64,000 bases of DNA from Cordia subcordata (taxonomy: Eukaryota; Streptophyta; Magnoliopsida; Boraginales; Cordiaceae), in contig JAPTOF010000003.1 of assembly GCA_028554755.1 (NCBI GenBank), positions 27,947,501-28,011,500 of the forward strand. Direction: 5' to 3'. The notes beneath the pieces were generated by a model. That model was not told where the DNA came from, made no database searches, and worked only from the letters and a program-made list of their open reading frames with translations. The translations under genes were made by a program, and so were the position numbers. Within the stretch, counting starts at the first letter, position 1, and every line of letters begins with the position of its first letter. Below are positions 23,713-32,499 of the stretch, piece after piece.

Positions 23713-24861
23713 ATGGACGGCGCAATGGAAGCGACAACTCGCACCCCACCGGCCGCGTCCACCATCACGACCTCCTCAGGTCCCAACCAGACTCCATCTC
23801 CTGCAACTATCCGCCTCCTCGAACTCAATCTAATCTCCGCCCAGGACTTGTTTCCCGTCTCTAAATCCATGCGCACTTACGCAGTCACATGGCTTCAGCC
23901 CAACCGCAAGCAGACCACTCGGGTCGATCAACAAGGCAACATGAACCCGACGTGGAACGAAAAGTTCGTGTTCCGGGTCGATGACGAGTTTCTCTACGCA
24001 GAAGACGCCGGGGTCAATGTTGAGATTTACACCGTCTCGTGGTTCCGGGATGTTCTCGTCGGAACTGTCCGGGTTCTGATTAGCAATCTGATCACTCCCC
24101 AGCAATTGCATTCGGGCGACACGCGATATGTCGCCCTGCAAGTCCGTCGCTCATCAGGTACCCCTCAGGGAATACTGAACATGGGTGTATCGCTTATTGA
24201 TTGCACCAGGAAGAGCATGAGCATGCCATTAAGTGCCGATCAAACACGGTCACGCTCGATTTCAGATTATGGAGAAGAGTTGGAGAAGAAAAAACTGCAT
24301 AGGCTAAGTCTTCAAGAGAAACCGGGGAATAATGATGATGAATTGAACGCCAGAATTAATCACTGGCGCGCTTTAAGCCTCGGCACTGATATCACCGATG
24401 AAGAAACTGTAATGAAATCAGGCTCAGTCTGCAATGGCTCGATGGTAAACGGATCAGTCTGCAATGGTTCTGTCGTAAATGGTTCAGAATTGTGCTCGGA
24501 TATCGGGCCATCTGCTTCAATTGTTGCTGCAGAAATGGCATTGAAGTCACATCCGGCGGCTGCGGCCGCTACCCCACCAACCAAGGCGTTGCGTCCGCCA
24601 ACAGAAGCCGGAGAGTCGGAAAGCTGCATCTTGGAGGATTTAACGGCGGAGGAAGCTGCCGCGAAAGGTTTGACGAAAAATGCCGCCGGCGGGAGGAAAG
24701 AATCAGGGAGGGGGAGGCAGAGAAGGAATTCTGATGGAAGTCTGTTTTCTTGCTACGCATACGGGTTTCAGTTCACCATTGTGTGTGGGGCGAACAGTGC
24801 CCCTAAACCTGTTAAGAAAAAAAGCAGAAAGAAGACTTCTAGTGAGGCGAATTCAGCCTAA
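23713..24861 (+). CDS. C2-domain protein, paralogue B (intact, intronless)
   Basis: A single exon, 382 aa from the ATG at 23713, which has a strong CCATGG context. An in-frame ATG at 23503 would add 70 residues beginning with a hydrophobic MIPLLLLSNLNLILTL stretch. The C2 domain covers about residues 35-165 (RLLELNLISAQDLFPVSK, NPTWNEKFVFRVDDEFLY, VEIYTVSWFRDVLVGTVRV, LQVRRSSGTPQGILNMGVSL). The linker carries a repeated block of the type SVCNGS.VNGS. Near the end come SCILEDLTAEE, the basic RQRRNSDGS and the tail SLFSCYAYGFQFTIVCG, then a Lys-rich end. It is related to paralogues A and C on both sides; probably a tandem/inverted duplicate acting at membranes like SRC2/BAP proteins (inference from the family). 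Confidence 0.9.
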   Translation: MDGAMEATTRTPPAASTITTSSGPNQTPSPATIRLLELNLISAQDLFPVSKSMRTYAVTWLQPNRKQTTRVDQQGNMNPTWNEKFVFRVDDEFLYAEDAGVNVEIYTVSWFRDVLVGTVRVLISNLITPQQLHSGDTRYVALQVRRSSGTPQGILNMGVSLIDCTRKSMSMPLSADQTRSRSISDYGEELEKKKLHRLSLQEKPGNNDDELNARINHWRALSLGTDITDEETVMKSGSVCNGSMVNGSVCNGSVVNGSELCSDIGPSASIVAAEMALKSHPAAAAATPPTKALRPPTEAGESESCILEDLTAEEAAAKGLTKNAAGGRKESGRGRQRRNSDGSLFSCYAYGFQFTIVCGANSAPKPVKKKSRKKTSSEANSA

Positions 24862-26564
24862 CCTTTTGATTGCATCTGAATCTTCAGCATAACCTTTTGA
24901 ATCATTTCTTTTTCCTTATTAATATGCAAAGCATGTATAATTGTTAGTTGACATGTTTTGAAACATATAATTGAACAAAGAGACTGGTGGATATAGTATA
25001 AGTAGTCTAACTCCATGAATTTCTTTTTTTCTTCTCTTTTTTCGATTTAAAGAGGATGAAAATCGTTAATGTAATACTTGTATATCAAGAATTGATCTTG
25101 AAAACTCGAGTAATACATTATTAGATCACTGGACCTGGGAAAACTCAACGAGAAATTCGACTTTTCATTGGTTGCTCCTCGTGTTTCACTATAAAATGCA
25201 GCATGACAGATCTCACTATTTCGTTAAATACTTGGGGGAAGTAATAGTTATCTAAACGTAATGTTGTAAGACTAGATATTGATCATGCTCAGAAGTAAAT
25301 ACACATGCAAATTCAGAGAGGCGTGAATGAAATTGATAAACCTATGAATTGAAGGTATCATGATAATTATTTTGCTGTTCAAGAACCTAAATTAAAATAG
25401 TCTCGTAACTCAGAACTGTTTGCTAATTAGTAAGACTGATACTGTGATAATTAGATTTAATTAAGATTTCTCGAAACCCATTTGTATTTTGAAACTCTTG
25501 ATTTATTGGGACAATTAATATTCTCGACAGGCTCCCTACACGTTTGATGTATGATTAATTATATTAATTGCTTGAATCCACAACGAATGTAGTAGAATTA
25601 AACACGCTACAGTAAACTAATGCCTTAAACAAGCTGGGTTAGACATTAAGAAAACCCTTTTCTAATATCATGCTAAAAATTTACAGATCTATCCTAGAAC
25701 CATTGAACTCCATGCATGCATATTTCTCAACAATATAATGGTCCACAGAAAAAGGTGATGAACATCAGCAGAAACTGCTATGAGAAAATCTATCCCTTAT
25801 CACATTACACCACCAATTCTCCGAAAAAGAATGTGAAAGTAACTTTCATATTCTGTACTAGAAAATATTTATTGATTGATTGACAAGAATCCAGTATAAA
25901 GTAATGATATGAGAATCAAGATCGTCCTTTAATTAATATATATTGTAATATTTTAATAATAAATTTCAACCAATCATTTTATTTTTCAAATTTCAAATTA
26001 TAGAGAAAAATAAAATCTTAAATTTTTTGAGTAAATTAAACGGATATAGTGTTAGGAGAAGATCCAAATCAATAATATGACATTCTCTCACAATTTCTGG
26101 AGTAAAAAGAATAAGAAGATCTTATCTATATCTATACACACAGTAAAGTTGTAATTGCTCCAAGCTCCTATTCTCCCTTCTAAATTACTACAGCATCAAG
26201 TGCTAACATGTGGCACATTTAATGTACCTTTCTTTTTCCCAAAGTTTTGCTAGTCATCTCTTTTGACCAACAAGAAAAAGAAAGAAAGAATTTTGTTATG
26301 GACATTATATACTTTGACTACTTTTTTCCTCTAAAATTCTGGTTGCTGTCTCTTTGAATTAAATAAAGTGTTGTTTGCACGTCACATATATTGTCTATAT
26401 ATAGCTTTTAAAATACTTCACATATACTTTAGAAAAACAAATATGCCATTTTAAACGTCAAATAACTTTTTTATTATAAAACAATGTTATCTTAATTTTA
26501 TTATTCCTCGTCTATCGGTGTTAAACTAATATTATAATTTTTACATACATATATATGTGTGTGC

Positions 26565-26598
<34 letters not shown>

Positions 26599-27073
26599 TT
26601 TTAAAATACTTCACATAATACTTTAGAAAAACAAACATGCCAGTTTAAATGTGGAATAATTTCTTTATTACAAAACTACGTTATCTTAATTTTATAATTA
26701 CTCTGTATGGGTGTTACGCTAGCATTATAATATATACATACACAAATACATAAATACTTACATACATACATATATATATATATATATGTAGGTATGGCCT
26801 TTTATGTGTTTTTCTTTTTTAAAACATCATACAAATATAATACTCTCAGGGCCTCATATTTTGTAATCAGTCATGACTATTACCTTGACTAATATAATGA
26901 CGAACTTTAATTATTTTAATAATTTCTATAAATTAAAAATATTTTTAGATTATGGAGTTAGTAAAATTATTTTTAGTCACTTTTGGTTAAATATTTAATG
27001 GTAGGGACTAATGCACTAAAGTATGATCAAGAGCCATTTGGATATTTCCAAACAATAAAAGTCAATTTTAAAA
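24862..27073. other. Intergenic, AT-rich, no gene seen
   Basis: The first 100-200 bases should be the 3' UTR of C2 gene B. The rest has no coding signal. About 26390-26460 and 26590-26700 are a direct duplication: the phrase TTTTAAAATACTTCACATA-TACTTTAGAAAAACAAA-ATGCCA-TTTAAA recurs about 195 bp apart. It is associated with (TA)n microsatellites at about 26563-26597 and 26767-26789. Confidence 0.6.
26403..26790 (+). repeat. Direct duplication of about 195 bp flanking (TA)n tracts
   Basis: Unit 1 starts at about 26405 (TTTTAAAATACTTCACATA) and unit 2 at about 26600. Each is followed by a stretch ending in a rise of TA dinucleotides (TATATATGTGTGTGCGTATA and CATACATATATATA). The units are clearly homologous but diverged. 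No coding content. Confidence 0.7.
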
Positions 27074-27285
27074 GGGTAAAATGCATGAGACCCCCTTGTG
27101 GTCTATCATAAGTGTACAATACACTCCTGTAGTGCCAAAAATCTCACAATTAACCCCTATAGTAAATAAAAGTTTCACGCGTGCCCTTACTGATTATATC
27201 CCTTCTAACGGTGTTAAAATTTACATAAAAAAGACATTAATAGCCTTAGCCAATTTGTTCAATTTTCTTTTCATCATCATCATCA

Positions 27286-27326
<41 letters not shown>

Positions 27327-28075
27327 GTAATTTTATTTTCAATTAAAATTTTTTGATAGAAAATTATTTTCTTATTAATTTATTTATTTTTTGTTTTATC
27401 AAACACAAAATACTTTAAAAAAATATTTGTAATATATTTTAAGAAATATTTTTTTACAAACAAATGGATCATTAATGGTCAAAAATGTTAAAGATTTGAC
27501 CTCATTGGTTTGGCTAGATTTGAGCTTCAATGATGTAACTATTATTTAATTGAGTATTTGATTATCTTTTTAGATTAATTATGACTTATTTCGTGATATG
27601 TTAATTTTTTTAGCCAACCAAAACCAATGTTCAATAAATAGAAAAAGATTATTTGTTCCGAATATCAAAAACACAAAATTGAGATTTCTATGCAAGTAAA
27701 CAAAAGCAACACAAAAACATAATTTTTAGATTTCTACAATTTACTCAATATTGCAAAAATATTTTTTTTAAAGTATTTAATGTCTGATAACATAGAAAAA
27801 TAAGTTACAAAATATTTGTCTATCAAAAATTTTTAATTAATAATAATAATAATAATAATATGATGATGATGATGATGATGGAAAATTGAATAAGTAGAGT
27901 AAGGCTATTAATGTCTTTTTAATATAAATGTTAACACTGTTAGAAAATATGTAAACAGTAAGGGTTATGTGTGAAACTTTTACTCAACACAAGGGTCTGT
28001 TGTGAGACTTTTGACACCACAGGAGTGTATTGCGCACTTGTGATGGACCATAAGAGGGTTTAGTATATTTTACCC
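27074..28075. mobile_element. Foldback element, copy 2, Mutator-like, with arms of about 400 bp
   Basis: The ends GGGTAAAATGC (27074) and the inverted ATTTTACCC (ending 28075) match those of the element at 20176-20946. The arms continue inwards for roughly 400 bp as inverted copies: GGTGTTAAAATTTACAT faces ATAAATGTTAACACTG, and an (ATC)n/(ATT)n tract at about 27273-27326 faces (AAT)n/(ATG)n at about 27840-27880. A central spacer of about 150 bp lies near 27480-27640. The flanks ATTTTAAAA and ATTTTACAA match at 8 of 9 positions, consistent with a 9-bp target duplication. No transposase is encoded, so it is a non-autonomous element. Confidence 0.75.
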
Positions 28076-29594
28076 ATTTTACAAACTAAAAGATAAGAAT
28101 AGGGACTTGTAATGATGATATGGATTTGTTAGTATTTAAAGCTATTTAATAGAAATACACTCACAAAAAATTAATTAAATGACGATATGGCATCTCCTAA
28201 GACCTCTTAAATTTTGATGATATTTAACTAGATATAGATTTATTTATTGTACTATTATTTTGTCCTTTTATGATAGTTAGCAGTTATCTATCTAATTATT
28301 TTCTTTTTTCTCTTTTTCTTCTTTGGATTGTATGGACTAATTATTTTGTATTTTATTTTATGACTTAATCGATGCATAGATTTTCTTTTTCTTAAAATAG
28401 AAAATGGATGATTTTTCTACTTTATATATTACTATTTGCGAAAGTATATAATTTAACTCGTATTTTTATTGGCCACGTGACATTTAAAGAATTCAAAAGT
28501 TTGATTAAAGTTTACATTAGAAATAAAACGTATTATGAAAATCTTTAGAGTCAATATAGATCTTTAAAAAATTTATCCTATTCAAATGTATTATTTAAAA
28601 TTAGTAATTATGTATTTTTTGTAATTTTTTTCTTCTCTTTCACTTTGTTTATCAAAATATTCGCTAAATATTATATAACACTTCAAATGTAATGGTGAAA
28701 TAATGATATAGAATTTTTAATTTTCCTTTAATACTTATGTTATCATTATTTTGTTTTTTCCTTAATGGTTTCTAGTACAAATTGATAATTATTATCCTTG
28801 ACTATTATTTTCTCTTTCTCTTCTTTTGATTGCATTAACTAACTATTTTATTAAGTTTAAGCTATAATTTAAACGATGTTATAAATTTTTTTATATGTTT
28901 GAATATTGATGACATTTGCACTTTGCATATATCATTTGCAAAAGTATATAATTCAATTTGTGTTATCCCTATTTTATGAGCTTGTTTGACATTTAAATAG
29001 GAGCTTATGTGGCATTCAAAGAGGTCCTATGAGCTTATGTGGCATTCAAAATGAATTTATATGGCATTCACAAAGCTCATAAAATTGATTGAGGTATAAC
29101 GTGATATATATTATATAGATGTATACCAACTAATTTATCAACTTTAATTTATAGTTTAATTTGATCGACGCTTTAGTCTTTTTTTTCTCACATTTGAAAA
29201 ATAATAACATTTATTTTTGTTTTACATATTATATTTGTGAGAGTATATAATCCAATTTGTACTATGAACTTATGTGACATTCAATATATATAGGTTTTGC
29301 ATACGTTTGGGTGAAGCCCTCTTGTTTCCTTGTTCTTTAGCTGAAAAGTTCTACAAACTGGAAAACGAAAAAACAAAGAACCAAAAGAAGAGATAATGGA
29401 GTAACGGAGACAAAAAGGAGAGCTAGCCCCATCCCAATCCAACTCCCTCTTTTCTCCACTGAGAGCGCCCACGGGGCTCTCTATCCCCCACTCCTAACCT
29501 TCCGGAAACATCACAATCAATTTTCCAGTATAGAAAATTATTATTCCATCATCTAGTTAAATTAGCTTCATCTATGATGGCACTAATGATGAGT
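28076..29594. other. Intergenic, AT-rich, no gene seen
   Basis: No supported gene. At about 28976-29085 the phrase ATGTGGCATTCAAA-GA recurs three times with GAGCTTATG in between, a short degenerate tandem repeat. The piece 29280-29594 is less AT-rich and adjoins the truncated end of the Copia relic, but no coding frame or 3' LTR was recognised in it. Confidence 0.55.
28976..29085 (+). repeat. Short degenerate tandem repeat
   Basis: Three diverged units built on GAGCTTATGTGGCATTCAAA occur with spacing of about 45 bp. The cause is unclear; no element ends are visible. Confidence 0.5.
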
Positions 29595-30776
29595 CTATTT
29601 CTGATGACATGCAACCACATGGTCGGAGACAGTGTATGGGTGCATTTGTTGTAAAAGATTGGGATCTGGCGTCATATGAGTGCTAGCACCAGAGTCAGGA
29701 ATCCATGGCGAATAAGGGGTCGGCAAAAGAGGTGGAAGACTGGACTGTTGAGCATGATTGCCTTTATTTTGAGGTTGAGAACCATTAGTTCTCTGCGGAG
29801 CATACTGATGTGGACGCCGCCAAGCAGGATGACCAACCTTACGACAAATCTGACATTTGCCACGAAAATTGTTGAAAGTGGATTATTGTTGTGTCACTAG
29901 CCTTGGAGAATTATTGGTCTGCGACTGATTGTGCTTGACTGTAGAAGTAGACGACGAACGACGACCCATTGTGCTATGAGCAGAATTATTACCACGAGAG
30001 CTAAGAGTGGAATTTTCAAGTTGGGAGACAATAGCAGTATGAGTTATTTCATCTGTTTGTGAGGTTGGAGAACCATCAGATAAAACTCGTTGCTCATAAA
30101 TGAGTAATTTAGCACGTAACATAGCAAATGATGGAGGAGAATCCATATTTTCAATGGACGTGATAAATGGACGATACGAAAGGGGAAGTCCATCTAAAGC
30201 AATGAGAACAAGGTCAGAATCAGAAATTGGATCACCTATGGCACCAAGTGCAGAGGCTAAGGAACATATCTGTTGAAGATATTCTGCAATTGAAAGATTG
30301 TTCTTTTTGAAAAAGCGAATTTGGGAACGAAGAAGCAATTTTCTGGCAAGAGATTGGTGTAAGAAGGATTCTTTCAAGGAAAGCCAGAGATCACGAGAGG
30401 AGGCAAATCCTAGTGCTTGAGGAACAAGAGCATCAGATATTGTTGCAATAATACATGCTATTACAAAACTGTCCATTTTTTGCCATTCACTAAGCGAAAG
30501 AGAGGACTCAGTTATAACATCTTTGGATGCTTCGAATTCAGTGTTTGGTGTTTCAGTGAAGGTTGAAGTGTGGGATGATACAGGAGTTGTTGGGTTTGAT
30601 TTAATTTCTGGTTTAGGGAGCGTAACATCTACAAATTTTGTCAGGTCATTGAATAAGAAAAAATTTTGGATTTGTGCTTTACAGGTGATGAAGTTCGTGT
30701 GGTCAAGAGTTGTTGGCACCAAGGTCTTGAGGTTGGAGGCCAGAGAAGCAAAAGAGGAAGAAGATTGAGAGGCCAT
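29595..30776 (-). pseudogene. Copia gag-protease fragment, interrupted
   Basis: The frame begins MASQSSSSFASLASNLKTL at 30776. It contains the Copia gag signature region (about residues 25-160, including the LARKLLLRSQIRFFK stretch). An in-frame TAA lies at 29883-29885, after 297 codons. The same frame then continues through a zinc knuckle, CQICRKVGHPAWRR, in which the expected last cysteine is an arginine, and a protease active-site motif WIPDSGASTHMT, ending at a TAG at 29595. The nonsense codon, the lost zinc ligand and the absent downstream domains make it non-functional. Confidence 0.85.
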
Positions 30777-30861
30777 GATGACAGGGAAAAAAAAAACTGC
30801 AAAAAAGAGAAGACGTAGCGTAAGATAGTTAGTGGTGATGAGTATAGGACATATGTCATGA

Positions 30862-30875
30862 GGCTCTAGATACCA
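30862..30875 (-). other. Retrotransposon primer binding site
   Basis: Minus strand TGGTATCTAGAGCC, six bases inside the LTR. It matches the initiator-tRNA(Met)-complementary site of plant Copia elements apart from one inserted T. Confidence 0.7.
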
Positions 30876-30881
30876 CGAAGA

Positions 30882-31025
30882 TGTTGAGCAAAAACATATG
30901 TTTGTTATATTTCACATATGAAAAGAAAACAGTATTTATGCATATTTTACACAAGTGAATAGGCCTATCCAAGATAAGGATAAAGATACAATAGTTACAA
31001 AAATAAATCCAAATCTTAACCAACA
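30882..31025 (-). repeat. 144-bp Copia 5' LTR
   Basis: The ends are TGTTGGTTAAG (31025 side) and TTTTGCTCAACA (30882 side), a TG...CA LTR with 5-bp inverted tips. A TATA-like GCATAAATACTG lies inside. On the minus strand, the reading frame of C2 paralogue C runs into the LTR at the exact boundary and uses its first 90 bases as codons plus stop. Confidence 0.8.
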
Positions 31026-32192
31026 GTAATCGTTATGACTTTTCCTGCATCTGTCTTTGTTTTTCTTACCACCATTTGCCCGACATACGATTCTGAATTC
31101 ACAAACGTACGCATTCCCGAAGCAAGAAAAGAGACCACTACCTGATCCATCTGTATGCCTTCTTCTATGTTTAGCTTTTCTCGACTTTTCATTAATAATC
31201 CTCTGGTAATTATAGTTATCATTTTTGTTGTTGTTATTAAGATTATATATTGGTGGAGACTCCATTTTCCACCTTTCGATCTTGGATTTTAGCCCTTCAA
31301 CGCTAGAGTCTTCAAGTGTCCAGTCTTCCAATATTGAGCTCCCTGGTGCGTGTGATACACCGAGGGGTGTCGGGTACAACCCTCTTGCGACAGCCGCCGC
31401 CGCCACCACTGACGGCGAAGGTCCCACGTCGGAGTTGCATGCCGATCCACCCTTTGCGCCTCCGACCTCCGATCCATTCACTAAAGGACCATTGCACAAG
31501 GATCCATTAACCATTGAGTCATTGCAGACTGATGAGCCATTTGGCATTGAACCATTACATAGTGACCCTTTTTTATCTTTGCATTTCTGGTTCAAATCCT
31601 TACTACTTAAAGCTGTTAAATCGCTTTGCGTCCGCCGCAACCCCATTTTTTCTTCCTTTTGGCCTCCATTGTTGGCTTGCTGATTTTATTTTCGGTGCAA
31701 TTTCAAGTCCTTGAGGTCTTGAACCCCAACTGCGGAGGCGCTGAGCTGCGTGTAGAGTGGCATGCTCCGCATGGTGTTGTCCAACAAAGTGACGCCCATG
31801 TTGAGTATTCACTGCGCCCGCCCTGAGGACCGCCGGATCTGAAGTGGGACGAACCGCCGGCTGGAGCTCCTCTTCTCGCGGATCGAAAGAGGGATTAAAT
31901 TGCTGATCAAGACTCGAACCGATCCAACACAAATGTCACGTAACCGCCCTAATGCGTAGATTTCAATCATGACGGCAGACGAATCTGAAATCAGAAACTT
32001 ATCATCGACCCGGAATACAAACTTATCATTCCATGTGGGATTGGCTTCGCCTTGTTTATCGATCTTTGTGCCCAGCTTGCGTTCAGGATTTATCCATGTG
32101 ATAACATACGTACGTTGTTTCCTGGATACAGGTGCCAGGTCCTGGGCTGATATGACATTTAGCTCCAGGAGCTGGAAGAGAAGTTGAGTCAT
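30936..32192 (-). pseudogene. C2-domain protein, paralogue C, with two in-frame stops and an LTR-derived end
   Basis: One frame of 419 codons from the ATG at 32192 to a TAA at 30936. Residues 8-130 are the C2 domain (LLELNVISAQDLAPVSRKQR, NPTWNDKFVFRVDDKFL, GSVRVLISNLIP, LQIRRSSGRAQ). A TGA at 31809-31811 stands where paralogue B has the Gly of QGILNMGV, and homology resumes at once (ILNMGVTLLDNT). A TAA at 31686-31688 follows; then the frame continues with the shared linker: repeated CNGS/VNGS units, SSILEDWTLED and KHRRRHTDG, then the tail LFSCFGNAYVCEFRIVC. No frameshift is present. From codon 390 on, the residues come from a Copia LTR and form a hydrophobic segment (about 27 residues). 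Only a truncated 127-aa C2 protein could be made without readthrough. Possible assembly errors at the stops cannot be excluded. Confidence 0.85.
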
Positions 32193-32200
32193 TTATGCTG

Positions 32201-32437
32201 TTAGACTCTGTCTGAATTGATTTTTTTTTTAAAAAAAATTTCATCCAAATAGTTATTAGGAAAAAAATGTTGCTTCTCTTTTAAGGAAAAAATAGCTAGA
32301 GAAGGCTTCCCATAATCTACATCTACATCTACATCTACATCGTCCGCCAATGCAGCGGGGACGGACGGCGAGCCCGTAGTGGCAGGAATTAACAACGCCA
32401 CCAGAAACAGAGAGAGACGAGATAGAGGTGTGCGCAT
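32201..32437 (-). CDS. Small ORF with a signal-peptide-like start, uncertain
   Basis: 78 codons from the ATG at 32437, ending six bases before the ATG of C2 paralogue C, in another frame. The first 23 residues look like a secretion signal (MRTPLSRLSLFLVALLIPATTGS). An Asp-Val repeat follows, encoded by an (ACATCT)n microsatellite at about 32321-32341. A weak TATA-like sequence (TCACATATAC, minus strand, about 32481-32490) lies 45-55 bp upstream. I recognise no family. It may be a genuine small secreted protein, an upstream ORF of paralogue C, or chance. Confidence 0.25.
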   Translation of the reverse strand: MRTPLSRLSLFLVALLIPATTGSPSVPAALADDVDVDVDVDYGKPSLAIFSLKEKQHFFPNNYLDEIFFKKKINSDRV

Positions 32438-32499
32438 CTCTTAGGAGAGTGCTTAATGCTGTGGAAAGCAAAAGGGTGGTGTATATGTGAAATTTCACC

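Larger units (their letters stand above)
29595..31025 (-). mobile_element. Truncated Copia-type LTR retrotransposon (5' LTR, PBS, gag, start of protease)
   Basis: On the minus strand it begins with a 144-bp LTR (31025-30882, TGTTG...CAACA ends). Six bases later comes TGGTATCTAGAGCC (30875-30862), one inserted base away from the methionine-tRNA primer binding site usual in plant Copia elements. A gag start codon follows at 30776. The gag, a zinc-knuckle relic and a retroviral-type protease start lie in one frame to 29595, where similarity ends. Integrase, reverse transcriptase, RNase H and the 3' LTR are missing. Short LTRs and compact gag resemble the Ale/Retrofit lineage (inference). The element entered the 3' end of C2 paralogue C; the base pairs next to the LTR (GTAAT at 31026-31030) would be one copy of the target duplication. 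Confidence 0.85.

Noticed and set aside
31225..31683. 152-codon open frame on the plus strand
   Set aside because: It is the antisense shadow of the C2 paralogue C linker; it has no family motif, while the minus-strand frame matches paralogue B.
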